A stretch of 64,000 nucleotides of DNA from Macrosoma leucophasiata (taxonomy: Eukaryota > Arthropoda > Insecta > Lepidoptera > Hedylidae), in the NCBI GenBank assembly GCA_036365455.1, contig JAWQUS010000002.1, positions 2,790,001 through 2,854,000 of the forward strand, read 5' to 3'. Of the stretch, positions 44,401 to 54,100 are shown in pieces. The position numbers were made by a program, and so were the translations under genes. A model generated the notes under the pieces. It was not told the DNA's origin, did no database searches, and saw only the letters and a program-made list of their open reading frames with translations. The number at the start of each line of letters is the position of its first letter. The first letter of the stretch is position 1.

Positions 44401-47400
44401 TATGTCTATCTCTTTTTACTGTCACTTTTTCGTTTATCGCCTTTTAAATCACAACGATGTTAAAGGAGTTTTCACTTCAATAATGGCTTAAGGGAGGGAT
44501 GGGGGTGGAATGAATTACCTGGTGATGGCAGATAGAGGGTCTAGTTTGAGGGCGCTGTCGGGCGAGTCGAAGGCAACGGTACACAACACTTGCGTCTGGC
44601 CGCGTTGGAACAACGCGCTGCCGTGCAATGGGGGGTATAGTGATACCTGGCAACAATAGTAAATAACCAAAACTTAAGTGTTTGACGTATACAACGTGTA
44701 ACAGGATTTATTGTACAACCCGAAACTAGTTTGTTCAGAATCGATAACCGAATCGATTTCAGACATTTTTGATATAGGTTAAATTTTGTCCCAAAATTAA
44801 TTATAATTAAGGAAATTATGGTCACCCATTTCGTGAACAGTCAATACAAACAAAAATGAGACAGACGTCTATCCAAAATAAAATGCCAGTCTCAACAAGT
44901 TTATTAGAACTGGTTGAGACGTGCTTTTCATTATAAGTATTTAGGAAGTCATTTAGGAAATAAAATAGTGAAAATTAATTTTATTACTAACGAGTGTTAA
45001 ATAAGGGTACGCAGGTAATGCTTCATCACATTCCAACAGTGTACGTGTGTGAGTAGATTCGTGTTTTATGTGCGGCCGTAGGTAGAGGTAAGGTAAGTAT
45101 GCATAGGGTGTGCATAGTGTTCGTGCAAATTGAGGACAACTTATTTCTTAAATGAAAAATATTAAATACATAAACTTGTCATTTCAGTTCATGTATTATG
45201 ATTATAACTCGATTTCCTAAACGGGGTGTTAGAGGGTGCGCATTATTCCCGTGACATGTTGCATAACGCATACAAAATACAAGCAATATTTACTGCATAG
45301 GGTGTGCATAGTGTTCGTGCAAATTGAGGACAACTTATTTCTTAAATAAAAAATATTAAATACATAAACTTATCATTTCAGTTCATGTATTATGATTATA
45401 ACTCGATTTTCTAAACGGGGTGTTAGAGGGTGCGTATTATTCCCGTGACAGGTTGTATAACGCATACAAAATACAAGCAATATTTACTAGTGGTAGAGTT
45501 TCAAGACCTACTAAGACCAAATAGGTCGAGTGTTGTCTGAGGGTGGGGTCAAGTCTTAGGAATCGGGGTGCATCTATGAAGAGAATGATGAATGTAGAAG
45601 AAGCATGGGTGGTGTGTCTCTACACTCTCTGCCTACCCCGTAAGGGACCTAGCGTGCAAAATACAAGAGTTTCAAGTGTAGGAGCTCGAGGATGTGGGTA
45701 CCACCCGCCAAATGGTAGTGTTCAGCACTATCGTGTTCCGGTTAGATGGTAATGTATGGCCCATAACTATCACAGGGACTTAACAATTAAGATCTCTGGG
45801 TGGTAACGCATCTGCAATTTGACTGCATCTAGTTTTTGTGCAGGTGTCTATAGGCTAAAGGTTGTTTTTTAATTTTTTTTTCGGTATCAATTTAAAAATT
45901 CGAGTCACTAAAAGATTCAAATATCAAATGCCAAAAAGTCTACAAACTTCACAACATTCCACCTACCTACCGTTTTTATTTTTATCTTTAAATTGGCAGC
46001 AGTTGGGAATCCGTAGTGTCACAGTATAAGGCCCCAATATAATACCAGCGCCGGGTCTATTCATCCGAGTTGGGGACCCTTTTGGACAATTTATTAATTT
46101 AGTTATGTTTTTGTGTTAATTCTATTTTTTTTGTTTCCTATCTTTTTTTTCTGTTTTTTTCTATTATGTTCTTATTGTCCAAATAAATATATATTTCTTT
46201 CTTTTCTTTTCTTTCTTTACCTCGCAACTAATCTTCCTAAGTTCATCCAAGCCTCGTCCGTCGCACCTGACCTCGGTCTCGAAGATCATATCGCGAAAAG
46301 TCTGCCGCAGGTGAGCGTTGAAACAGTCCTGCAGTTGTGTGACGTCGGCTTGATCATCTCGGCACTGGTTCAACACGGTCTGACGCAGCTCCGAGACCGC
46401 GTGGTCGCGCGACGTTTTGTCATGGGTGTGGTCGCTGCAGAAGAATATTATTGCAAGACAATACAGATTTTTTTTCTTTATTTTCTAAAGTTCACTCGCG
46501 AAAAATAAATATTACAATTATTAAAAAGAAAATAATATATTTTTTTACACGTATGCAATAATTTTGAGCGTCACGCAACAAGCGCCGTATTAATAAAAAT
46601 AAACGTAAAGCAAAAAATTTTTTTTTTTTTTGTTATATTCTATTTGAAAGTTAATATACACCATACTTGTGAAAACTTACTACGTAAAATCTCGCGTAGG
46701 AAGCTTTGCAAATACTACAGGTGGTTTTCAATAAGTAGTCTTAAATAACAAAAAAAAATTACCTGAGTATCTCCCTTATCTTCATAGTGGACAGGGTCTT
46801 GATGGAGTCCACGATGTTCTGGTTTAGGGGCGCTTGAGTCTCGTATTCTCGTTTCATCTTGCCGTGTGTCTTCTGCAGCTTTTCTATTGCCCTCACTATG
46901 TGTTGTGCTTCTTTTGTGCCTGGTTAAGGAAAAGGTAATTATATTTTACTCTTCTTTATTTTATTCCATTGAACTTGTGTTGGGTTATCTCCAATGAAAC
47001 TCCTTGTTTTTCAATACACGTCTATTACACTTTACAAATAACTCCTTTTACACTCACTCACTGTTCACTAGATTGAAATACGGCAATATAGCAAAACCGA
47101 ATATGACCGAACACTTTGGCGGTTGTTATCAGAATCGTCCCCGACCTGCTGAGTGTCTGTTTTTATGTGTCGAGCTCCTCCAAAATAAGTCAACACAACT
47201 TCTTTTAATAAAAACTAAACGGAAAATAAGAAGTCATTACAATCAACACAACTTCTATTAAAAAACTAAACATTACTTATGTGAAATAGCGCTAAATGTT
47301 CATTTTAGCGCTATTTGCGAGCAGATGGTTTTGAGACGTTGAGTGTGCATCTTGGGTTTTTTGTATATCAATGGTTATCACTTAACATCAATGTGAGCTG

Positions 47401-50400
47401 CATGTTTACCACTTCCATTACATAAAAAAAAAACGTATGTAATACCTGAATCCCCGCATTTATCCTGGCAGATATATAGATTATGATTATAAAACTTAAT
47501 CAATCTTCTCTACCGGGCAGATATCATATCACTGGCCACTTTTAAAGTTATCATTCATAATTTCAGCCAAAAGACGTCCACTACTGAACAAAGGCCTCCC
47601 CCAAAGATTGCCACAACGAACGGTCCTGGGCCGTCCTCATCCAGCGATTGCCCGCGACCTTCACCAGGTCGTCGGTCCATCTTGTGGGAGGCCTGCCTAC
47701 GCTTCGTTTCCCGGTACGTGGTTGCCACTCTAGAACTGCTCTGCCCCAACGGCCGTCAGTTCTTCGAGCTATGTGCCCTGCCCACTGCCACTTGAGTCTC
47801 GCTATTTGGTGAGCTATGTCGGTAACCTTGGTCCTCATGTGGATCTCCTCATTTCTGATTTGATCTCGCAGAGAAACTCCGAGCACAGCCCTCTCCATTG
47901 CTTTCTGAGTGACGTTGAGCCTTCTTATGAGGCCCATAGTGAGCGACCACGTTTCTGTCCCATATGTCATCACAGGCAACACACATTGGTCAAAAACATT
48001 TTTCTTGAGAGTGAAGTTATCATTGTGCCTCTTTAATCAACAGACTGACTTTGGCAGAATTACCCTGAAATTGGTAATTGCCACTCACCCAAAGAAGAAG
48101 AATATAAAAAAACATGTACAATAAACCAACTTACATTCGTACCTAGTTTGATGGCCTTCAGCAGGTCTTGTTGCAGGATGTCTCCAGCATGACCTTCCAG
48201 CATCACGACCAGGTTGACTGCTGTGGCGGCCACCACGAGGTTGAGGCTGGAACGCTCTAGATCCCGCCGAGTCGGGTTCACTATTAGTTCGTTGTCGATT
48301 TGACCCAGTCTGGAATGGAGAGGTGAAAGAATTTGTATAAATCCATGAATTCTTTTAAGAAAAGAACTGCCTCAGTAGCCTTGTGGTAGGCCACTACGAC
48401 TAGGCTGGAGGTCCTGGGTTCGATTCCCGGGTCGGGCTATCAGAGATAACTGTTTAAAATCCTTTATCTCTGGTTCTATTGCAATTTTTCAATTTTCTGG
48501 AAGTTTCCCAGTACCTACCTCGAAGTTTGGTAATGTCTCCGGAGATGTCAACAGGCTCGCCACCTGTTACATGGGGCAAAACGTAACCGACGTATCGTGG
48601 TTGTTTGCATGTATGCTTAAATGTAAGCATTTTACCTCTGCCTACCCCTTCGAGGATTACAAGCGTGAAGTTACCTGAAATTACTAATTTGTTATAAATC
48701 TGCAATAAAAATGTTAAAACATTTAAAATTTGAATGCTGTGTGAAACAAAAATTAGCCTGGGAGCTCACATTAATCTATTTTAAAAAACTCAAATCTGGC
48801 ATAGGCTTTAAGTTACTTTGCCTGAATGTGCTCAAAAGCTTGATGAGCACCTGAGCTGGATAATGAAGTTTAGAAGAATTTTTTATCCATCTCCAGTTTT
48901 TTTTAAGAACAGCTAATTTTCACATGTCTACCTATTATAAATAAATACAGTTATCTTGTAAAAATTTACCTGACAGCCCCCACGGGCCCATTCCAAGGTA
49001 CGTCGGAGAGCGCCAGCGCCGCACTGGCCGCGTTGATGGCGACTGTCTCAGGCGTGTTCACACCGTCCACCGCGAGCATGTTACACACTATCTGAGTGTC
49101 ATAGTTGTAGTTCTGCGGGAATAACGGCCTGAGAGATCTATCTATGAGCCTGGATGTCAAGATTTCGCGTTCAGTTGGACCTGGAATAAAAAGTTTACAT
49201 ATATTAATGGAAAGTGCGAAGAGTAAGACTGAATGCAATCCGAAATATAGGTGAGTCATTAAGTTACTCATTATAAAGTAGATTTTTTCTTTAACCAACC
49301 TCTAATCCCACTTGCCAGGAACCTGGCTAATAATAATACTGATACCGCAAGGCTAAAATGATGGCAAATATTGCAATTAGACCAGAGACACGGATTTAGG
49401 AGTGGAGTGTTTATTCCGAGGCTGACAGGAGAGTATTTGCTGATTACCCTCTATATACAACACAAACTGCCTCGGTAGCCTAGTGGTAGTAGGCCACTAC
49501 TACTACGCTGAGGTCCTGGGTTCGATTCCCGGGTAAGGGGTTATCGGAGATAATGGTATAAAGTCCTTTATCTCTGGTTCTATTGGGATTTTTCCATTTT
49601 CTGGAGATTTCCCAGTAGGTACCTCAAAGTTTGGTAATGTGCCCGGAGATGTCAACAGGCTCGCCACTTGTTAATGCATGCCTTTACCTCTGCTTACCCC
49701 TTCGGGGATTACAGGCGTGAGGTTACGTACAACACAAATCAAGCCAACAAATCTGATTATGGCTGAATAGCCGATTGCAGATGACAATAAAAAAAGGTGT
49801 CAATAAAAAACTAACCTAATTCTCTTCTCAAAAAATTTGTTGGTATACGTCCAGCTGCGGCCGCCTTCTGTCTATAATCGACTATCAGGGGCAGGAACGA
49901 TGATGCACTCTGCTTAGCCTTCGATACCACAGTAGACAACACACTGGTGTCACCAAGTGTAGCCACACAAGCACCATCTGCAAACCTGGCGTATTTGCCT
50001 GTACTGATCTTTAAGGTTGTCCTGTTGAAATAAACAATTAAAATTTATTAATTTTAAGTATTGAATACATAAAAAGTGTTTAGCATGGAAGTCTTCTACT
50101 AGTAGAGTAAATAAATACGCTTACACTCACAGCTCCACAGTAGGTATAAACCTGTTGTGGGTGCCGTACACATACAACACATAGACAAAAACCCAGATCC
50201 GAAACAAATATCTGTAGGCCATACAAATATTTGTCCCTTCGAATGAAACGGTCATCTGACACCGCTGGACTAATTGGGTCGTCAGAGTTAGAAATACCAT
50301 TTTAATAATAATTCAGGGAATGTTCATAAGGGTTTTTTTTATGTAATGAAGGTGGCAAACAAACATGCAGTTCACATTGATGTTGTGATGACTGCAGCCT

Positions 50401-50704
50401 GTAGACATTTACACAAAAACCAGAGTACAAAATGCGGATGCGTTACCACCCCCGACAATCAAAGGAAATTGCTGAGAATTTCTCTGTGATCGAATTATAT
50501 TGTAAACATTAGAAGCGGCCGAAATTAATAAAACTTACATAAAACGTAAAGTTACTTCAAAACCTAACCTCAAATATGATTTACTCACCCATTTGAAAAT
50601 GGAACATCAATTTCTCCCACATTTGATTGTGTTGAAAACATTTTATTATAATGCCTCCCTCTAGATTTCAATTTTGAAAGAATAACGCGGTTTTTTAGAA
50701 TCAT
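29475..50704 (-). CDS. PNPT1: Polyribonucleotide nucleotidyltransferase 1, mitochondrial (PNPase), complete
   Basis: Thirteen minus-strand exons join in phase to 2253 bases (750 residues; human protein 783): 50589-50704, 49816-50021, 48970-49180, 48143-48309, 46763-46919, 46221-46434, 44519-44646, 43645-43841, 42110-42267, 39987-40174, 36023-36146, 33525-33758, 29475-29627. PNPase degrades RNA from the 3' end using phosphate and works in mitochondria. The first 20 residues ([20 protein letters not shown]) are basic and fit a targeting peptide. Two RNase PH domains flank a helical linker. The second has the phosphate-binding [11 protein letters not shown] at 466 and catalytic D522, D528 and K530 in [13 protein letters not shown] domain (GIGG at 606-609) and an S1 domain (about 661-735) complete the order. 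All introns are GT-AG. Exon 4 must use CTAG/GTACGA, since the nearby GTAAGT would break the frame. An in-frame upstream ATG at 50791 exists, but 50704 fits targeting better. Confidence 0.96.
29711..30195 (+). repeat. SINE-A interrupted by SINE-B
   Basis: A 5'-truncated SINE-A (from ACTACTACTACGCTGAGGTC) is split inside its 3' part by a SINE-B. It resumes with ATGCATGCATTTACCTCTGC and ends GGATTACAGGCGTGAAGTTA. The short repeat AATGC on both sides of the insert fits a target-site duplication. It lies in the last PNPT1 intron, 84 bases from the final exon. Confidence 0.85.
29941..30146 (+). repeat. SINE-B (tRNA-derived), nested
   Basis: The head GACCCGGTTAGTCCAGCGGT and B-box GGGTTCGATCCCCGC form a tRNA-like 5' region. 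The body holds AAATATTTGTATGGCCTAC and CAACGGCACCCACGACAC, and it ends in an A-run. Other copies are at 40493, 50115 and 57797. Confidence 0.85.
30321..30382. repeat. Short hairpin, about 25-bp arms
   Basis: GGAGATTGACCAATTTTGTA and TACAAAATTAGTCAATCTCC are inverted around a loop of about 12 bases, with one mismatch. It may be a minimal foldback element. It sits in the last PNPT1 intron. Confidence 0.7.
30960..31200. repeat. Diverged member of the 400-bp dispersed repeat
   Basis: GCGATGGGGACTTTACTAGG, GAAGTTTTGGAG and the end GTTCCCGCCAAAACTCC parallel segments of 13256-13662 and 41703-42066, but with much substitution. Confidence 0.45.
31200..31776. other. AT-rich intron sequence, nothing recognised
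   Basis: No coding pattern or repeat landmark was found in this part of the last PNPT1 intron. Confidence 0.55.
31777..32513. mobile_element. DNA element with TCTTATTCATAAAAA termini
   Basis: TCTTATTCATAAAAA at 31777 and its reverse complement at 32499-32513 bound about 740 bases. The termini resemble the small MITE family at 19142 and 37646. Short open frames inside (60 and 84 residues) have no recognisable domain. It may be a non-autonomous relative of a larger transposon. Confidence 0.65.
32520..33264. other. Unassigned intron sequence
   Basis: An 83-residue open frame at 32695-32946 shows no domain and no splice context, so I do not call it a gene. Otherwise this is AT-rich sequence of the last PNPT1 intron. 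Confidence 0.5.
33264..33340 (-). repeat. LINE 3' tail fragment
   Basis: TTATTTATTTAATCTTTATTGCC followed by GCGAATGGCGGATTTAACGC is a typical LINE 3' terminus on the minus strand, similar to 8710. Confidence 0.45.
33986..34269 (-). repeat. SINE-A, minus strand
   Basis: The complete order from CTGCCTCGGTAGCCTAGTGG through GGTTCGATTCCCGGGTAGG to GGATTACGGGCGTGAAGTTA is read on the minus strand, with a 12-base loss after the B-box. Confidence 0.85.
34530..34625 (-). repeat. tRNA-like repeat D, degraded
   Basis: On the minus strand GGGAGAGTGGCTGGGCTAGA and GCGGGTTCAACTCCAGCC keep the D-repeat pattern, with several substitutions. Confidence 0.45.
34640..36020. other. PNPT1 intron, mostly unassigned
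   Basis: GGGGCCCGTAGCA blocks near 34725 and 35762 hint at a diverged repeat pair. No further element or exon was recognised. Confidence 0.4.
36261..37063 (+). repeat. Three tandem copies of a 308-bp unit carrying a tRNA-like module
   Basis: Units begin at 36261, 36569 and 36877; the third is cut after about 187 bases. Units 1 and 2 appear identical. Each has AGTTGGTAATAGATGGCGCT, a tRNA-like module and the tail TTTCACAAGCATGTGTTAAT. The array lies in the PNPT1 intron just upstream of exon 36023-36146. Single copies at 4657 and 41273 show that the unit is also dispersed. Confidence 0.95.
36339..36413 (+). tRNA. tRNA-like sequence in array unit 1 (probably not a functional tRNA)
   Basis: The acceptor arms GCTTCAG and CTGAAGT pair (one G-T), the D-arm GCTC/GAGC pairs, and the T-arm GCGAG-TTCGAGT-CTCGC pairs perfectly. 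The anticodon arm is poor: CTGGA against CCCAG leaves one mismatch and an extra base before it. The loop CTAGATT would give anticodon AGA without the long variable arm of serine tRNAs. I read it as a tRNA-derived repeat head. Sister modules are at 36647-36721 and 36955-37029. Confidence 0.35.
37112..37430 (+). repeat. S2 short retroposon, near full length
   Basis: It runs from GGCCCCGCGGCTGGAGTAGG to CAGCAGTGGGACGTATCAAG and GGTTGCCATTATTTA on the plus strand, and includes GCTATCGATAGATAGCAG. Confidence 0.8.
37646..37785. mobile_element. MITE with TTATTCATAAACGTA termini, second locus
   Basis: CTTATTCATAAACGTACGTT and ACGTTTATATGAATAAAG are inverted ends. The interior matches the reverse complement of 19142-19281 (CTTTGTCTTTGTCAGTTGCA). 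Confidence 0.8.
37931..38210 (+). repeat. SINE-A, 5'-truncated
   Basis: The copy starts within the tRNA-like head (CACTACTACTACGCTGAGG) and runs to GGATTACAGGCGTGAAGTTA. Confidence 0.85.
38220..38365 (-). repeat. LINE 3' end fragment
   Basis: TACTCTTTATTGCACAGATT and CTTATCGCTTAAAGCGATCT are a frequent LINE terminal pattern, read on the minus strand. Confidence 0.45.
38457..39204 (+). pseudogene. RTE-A fragment, longest copy
   Basis: About 240 residues of the C-terminal reverse transcriptase region are open in one frame, from [14 protein letters not shown] through [15 protein letters not shown] to [10 protein letters not shown], followed by GTGAAGATACATACATA. The open frame extends upstream to 38362, but that start lies in unrelated sequence. 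The endonuclease and catalytic RT core are missing, so this is a 5'-truncated insertion. Confidence 0.85.
39211..39506 (+). repeat. S1 short retroposon, full length with long A-tail
   Basis: This is the best S1 example: ACTGGTGGTAGAGCTCCAGT to TACCACTATCATTACAT and an 18-base or longer A-run. Confidence 0.9.
39510..39950 (-). pseudogene. LINE ORF2 C-terminal end
   Basis: The minus strand reads [19 protein letters not shown] followed by [15 protein letters not shown] and a stop, the typical C-terminus of a Jockey/CR1-type LINE, then AT-rich 3' sequence. It ends close to the PNPT1 exon at 39987-40174 (37 bases away). Confidence 0.65.
40203..40387. mobile_element. hAT-type MITE next to a PNPT1 splice acceptor
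   Basis: The ends CAGAGGTTCTCAAACTAT and AGTGATTCCTAAAGTGGTCC (inverted) are a known hAT MITE pattern. TTCTAGGT at 40195-40202 and TTCTAGAT at 40388-40395 form an 8-bp target-site duplication with one change. It lies 28 bases upstream of the PNPT1 exon that starts at 40174. Confidence 0.9.
40493..40684 (-). repeat. SINE-B, minus strand
   Basis: GACCCGGTTAGTCCAGCGGT, the tRNA-like head, is at the right end, and the body ends GAGTGTAAGCGTATTTT on the left. Confidence 0.85.
41273..41580. repeat. tRNA-like repeat D in two opposed pieces
   Basis: A minus-strand module with intact acceptor and T-arms (41273-41450) is followed by a plus-strand partial tail (CTGAAGTCAAATTTTTCTTT at about 41492, then TTTCACAAGCATGTGTTAAT). 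The two pieces share TTTTTCTTTCCATTTTTCT in inverted orientation. Confidence 0.75.
41703..42066 (-). repeat. 400-bp dispersed repeat, copy 2
   Basis: This is the reverse complement of 13256-13662, starting ACAAGGAGTTTTGGCGGGAA and ending TATGCGTAATAGCGATGC. It ends 44 bases before the PNPT1 exon 42110-42267 splice donor side. Confidence 0.75.
42268..42380 (-). repeat. Possible LINE 3' end fragment
   Basis: GATAAGATAAGATAAGAAACATTTATTTG is a terminal pattern seen in moth LINEs. It sits directly upstream of the PNPT1 exon 42110-42267. Confidence 0.35.
42615..42901 (-). repeat. S1 short retroposon
   Basis: The minus strand runs ACTGGTGGTAGAGCTCCAGT to CCACTTCTATAAAATAAAAA. Confidence 0.9.
42905..43090 (-). 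repeat. S2 short retroposon, 3' part
   Basis: GAGACTCGTGCCCAGCGGTG and GGATTGCCATTATTATT mark the end on the minus strand. It abuts an RTE-B fragment of opposite strand at 43093. Confidence 0.75.
43093..43535 (+). pseudogene. RTE-B retrotransposon, C-terminal RT fragment
   Basis: The frame 43104-43523 encodes [50 protein letters not shown] and the end FVQQWTSFG, the C-terminus of a lepidopteran RTE-type endonuclease-reverse transcriptase. CTGAAATTATGAT follows as the 3' tail. It lies in the PNPT1 intron just after exon 43645-43841. Confidence 0.85.
44230..44292 (+). repeat. LINE 3' tail
   Basis: GTGATCACTTTTCTTGTGG, GGCCCAACAGCTTGTCTGTC and an A-run are a frequent LINE terminal pattern. Confidence 0.5.
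45101..45488. repeat. 194-bp direct tandem repeat, two copies
   Basis: Copies 45101-45294 and 45295-45488 begin GCATAGGGTGTGCATAGTGT and differ at only a handful of positions. Part of the unit (TATTATGATTATAACTCGAT) resembles 4357-4385. It lies in a PNPT1 intron. Confidence 0.95.
45489..45860 (+). repeat. S1 short retroposon interrupted by RTE-A
   Basis: A diverged S1 copy begins TAGTGGTAGAGTTTCAAG and resumes at 45677 with GGAGCTCGAGGATGTGGGTA, GTAGTGTTCAGCACTATCG. The insert is an RTE-A tail. Confidence 0.75.
45506..45665 (+). mobile_element. RTE-A 3' tail nested in S1, with target-site duplication
   Basis: Short RTE-A sequence (GGTGGGGTCAAGTCTTAGG, CCCCGTAAGGGACC) lies between two copies of AGAGTTTCAAG (45495-45505 and 45666-45676). 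Confidence 0.8.
47365..47433 (+). repeat. S1 3' end fragment
   Basis: GGTTATCACTTAACATCAAT, GCATGTTTACCACTTCC and an A-run are the last 70 bases of S1. Confidence 0.7.
47545..48000 (-). pseudogene. RTE-B fragment, minus strand
   Basis: The minus strand encodes [20 protein letters not shown] through [14 protein letters not shown] to LGEAFVQ, with a stop at the position where the 43093 copy reads QWTSFG. It lacks all upstream domains. Confidence 0.85.
48368..48676 (+). repeat. SINE-A
   Basis: ACTGCCTCAGTAGCCTTGTGG, GGTTCGATTCCCGGGTCGGG and the end GGATTACAAGCGTGAAGTTA identify a moderately diverged copy, 59 bases before the PNPT1 exon 48143-48309 on the upstream side. Confidence 0.85.
49467..49730 (+). 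repeat. SINE-A with target-site duplication
   Basis: The copy runs from ACTGCCTCGGTAGCCTAGTG to GGATTACAGGCGTGAGGTTACG. TACAACACAAA precedes it and TACAACACAAA follows it. Confidence 0.85.
50115..50283 (-). repeat. SINE-B, minus strand
   Basis: GACCCAATTAGTCCAGCGGT is the head on the right, with GGCCTACAGATATTTGTTTC in the body. The B-box region is deleted. It is in PNPT1 intron 1. Confidence 0.75.
50333..50460 (-). repeat. S1 3' half
   Basis: GGTAACGCATCCGCATTTTG to TTGCCACCTTCATTACATAA and an A-run are read on the minus strand. Confidence 0.75.
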
Positions 50705-51186
50705 TTTGGTTATGAAAGAGCAGATCAGCAAGTTAAAGAATAGAATGGTACACACAAATTGCGCGTTATCGGAGCACAGAAACAATTTCAATTAACAAAC
50801 TAATTAATAGTTTTTTAATACAGTAATAAAATTAGTTTTATTAGTTAAATACAGTTATATTTTATATTTTTTCAACAAATAAACCAATTACATTTTTTTT
50901 TTTTTTTTTTTTTTTTTGCCTTTTGGCAATTGCCCGCAGGCATTTTGCCAGCATCACGTTTGATTAATATTTACAAAGAAATGGAAAATAAGCTTTTATA
51001 TACATTTAATAATTAAAAAGAAACAAAATAATAGCTACTCGGAGCAAAAAAATCACAAAATCTGGAAAAAAAAAATGTAAGTATATTATTAGTCAACGGA
51101 CAAACAATGGTTAGTATTAATAGTTGGATTATTATATATACAATATATTCATAATATCAAAAATATAAGTATATATATATACATAT

Positions 51187-54100
51187 TTACAGTTTAATGT
51201 TATTTAAATGTACATAATATACAATAGCATTAAGAACTTCAGGGTTAGACAAGGAAAGAAGAGTAGGAATATTAGTTGGGAAGGGAACAAGTTTAATAAG
51301 AAGGGATATGAAATGACTGCGATCATATAAGGGACAAGAGAAGAAAATATGATTTACATCTCCCTCGTCCAAACCACACTCGCAAATGGAGGTGTCCCGA
51401 ATCCTCAATTTATACAGAAATCGGGGAGAAGTACAGTGTCCTAGACGAAGGCGACATATTATCGAAGTGGCTTTCTTAGATACTTTTTGTTTAAAGAACC
51501 ACGGCTTAGGAGGAATAGTTGGCTGTATTCTAGAATAATAACCCCCACGAGATTTGTCAGTTTTTTGCCAGTGGTTTGACCAAGCTTCATTTAGGTAGAC
51601 TTTAGGTTGCAGAGTTAAATCTTGAGGATATATTTTGTAGGGAAACATATCCCCGGAACACACGGCATCCTTGGCTAATTCATCCGCGCGCTCATTACCC
51701 GACACACCGGAGTGCCCAGGTACCCAGACAAGGATTACTGATTGATTGTTTACTGAGCAGCGTCTAAGCAAGTCTTTTATTTGAAATATAATAGGGTTAT
51801 GAGACTTTTGGGAAAAGGGGCTGGATAAAAGGGCCTGCAGAGCACTAAGTGAATCTGAAAAGATGAGGGAACGAGGTAATTTACATAGGATAACGTAGTT
51901 GATAGCTTCGAGAATGCCAATACATTCTCCTGAGAACACGGTTGTTTCTGGGGGGTATTTAATTTTTTGTACTATATTGAACTCCACATGAACGATACCT
52001 ATACCTACACAACTATCAAGGGACTGTTTGGAGGCATCCGTGAAGATAGAATGCCACCCTTGCCAGTCTTCTTTCATAGCTGATATAAAACGCTCTTTAG
52101 CACATGGGTCACTTTTACTTACATCAAAGTTGAAAATAATACTCGGTTGATATACTACTGATTCATATGGGTAACTATGCAAAGGCAGATTAGGAGAACG
52201 GTGAACCGGAGCATCAAAGGCCAGGAATTTATGGAAGCTGTAGACCAGTCGAGGAGTGTCTTTATGAGACCAATATGTCGATGAACTTACCTGATGGGAT
52301 AGTTCTTCCAAAATTTGGAGTAGTGGATGGTGAGAAAATCGGCTTATACGAAACAAGTATTTGTCGGAAAGAAATTGTCTTCTGCAGTTGAGCGGCGGGT
52401 CTACACACTCAACCTGTAGAGCATTGATTGGGCTGGACTTCATGGCACCTATTACGATGCGAAGTGCTCTGGACTGAATCCGGTCAAGTTTCCTGAGCCC
52501 GGCTTTATTTGCCGGGTCCAACAAAAATGACCCGTAATCGAGAACACTTCTAATAATTGCGTTATAAAGGAGCTTAAGACAGAAGGGATGAGCCCCCCAC
52601 CAAACCCCGGATAAACATCTTAGTATATTCATATTTCTCTCACATTTTGCAGCAATGAACTCACAATGTAATTTACCAGTAAGATGGGAATCCAGAATAA
52701 GGCCAAGGAATTTAACGTTATCTTTAACGGGAACGGGGGAATTGTTAATTCGTATATCAACAGCCGGAAGACATCGTTTCCTTGTAAAAATCACCACGGT
52801 ACTCTTAGCCGCGGACAGTTCCAGACCATTAGCACCGAGCCATTCACTCAAAGAAGTCAAAGAAAGATTCATTGCCTCAGCAGCTTTCATTATACAGGGA
52901 TTAGAAACAAAAAGTAACACGTCATCAGCATATTGAAGAATTTGACAGGGATGTGAAACACAGGACTCTAAATCATAGGTGTAGATGTTATAAAGAATGG
53001 GACTAAGGACGGAGCCTTGTGGTAATCCTTTAAAAACGGAACGAGGAGAATGATAGTAATTTCGGAGTTTGATTGAACGTTCTGAAAAGAGATTTATGAT
53101 AAAACGAATCCACTTGCCTGGCATCCTCAGCTGGTGAAGTTTCTTCCTGAGGATGGGCAGTTGAACGTTATCATATGCGGAGGATATATCTAAAAAGGAA
53201 GCTACAACGTGATGATTTTGGGAAAAGGATAGACGAATTTGAGAAGTCAATATGCTAAGACTGTCCATCGTGCTCTTGCCCTTTCTAAACCCATATTGTG
53301 AATTACCAAGAATGCCTCTGTTCTCAATAAACCATTCTAGTCGGTTCTTGAGTAGATGTTCAGTGACTTTTACAAAGACAGATGAAAGAGCAATTGGCCT
53401 ATAGGAATCGGCATTATTCGGATTTTTATTAGGCTTAAGAATCGGTATTAATAACTGAGTTTTCCAAGATTTTGGAATAGTTCATGTATCCGAAATAGTA
53501 TTAATGAGACCTAAGAAATAAATAAGGGTGGATTCTGGTGCTTTAGATAGAAATATATACGGAATGCCGTCCAGTCCGGGAGAAGAATTTTTAACATTAT
53601 TAAGGACATACCGTAATTCTTGTAAAGAATACGGAGCTTCTAGAGGGTCATTATAGGAGACATTTACGGAAGTAGGAGAAGTAGGAGAAAACGGGAGTTC
53701 GTAAAACGTAGGGACAAAAGGTGGGGCCATTTTATCAAGAAATTTTTCTGATAAATCTACGGGAAGGATAGAAGAGGGTTTTTTAGAATTTGAGGACCTG
53801 AAGCGTCTGATCTGTTTCCATACAGTGGAAGCGGGAGTATCGGGGGATATCGATGAACAATAATCCTTCCAACCCTCCTGCTTTTTATACTTTAAAGTAA
53901 GTCGATACCTTGCTGTCACCTTGTTGAGTTCAATATAGTTGCTAATGGTCATATCATGACCATAGTTAATTTCGGCTTCTTTACGTTCAGCAGTTATTGA
54001 AGTGCACTCCCTATCCCACCAAGGTGGGGAAGGAGGTTTGTTAGGTAATATTTTTTTGAGAGGAAAAACTGAATCTGCTGAATCTTTTATAGCGTTGAGT

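Noticed and set aside
48131..48142. GTAAGT at 48134 as the donor of PNPT1 exon 4
   Set aside because: It is closer to consensus than GTACGA, but it puts the next exon out of frame. The GTACGA donor restores the frame and gives [12 protein letters not shown], which aligns with the human protein.
50589..50791. Upstream in-frame ATG at 50791 as the PNPT1 start
   Set aside because: It adds 29 residues with a long hydrophobic run, whereas starting at 50704 gives a basic mitochondrial-type N-terminus. Transcript data would decide.
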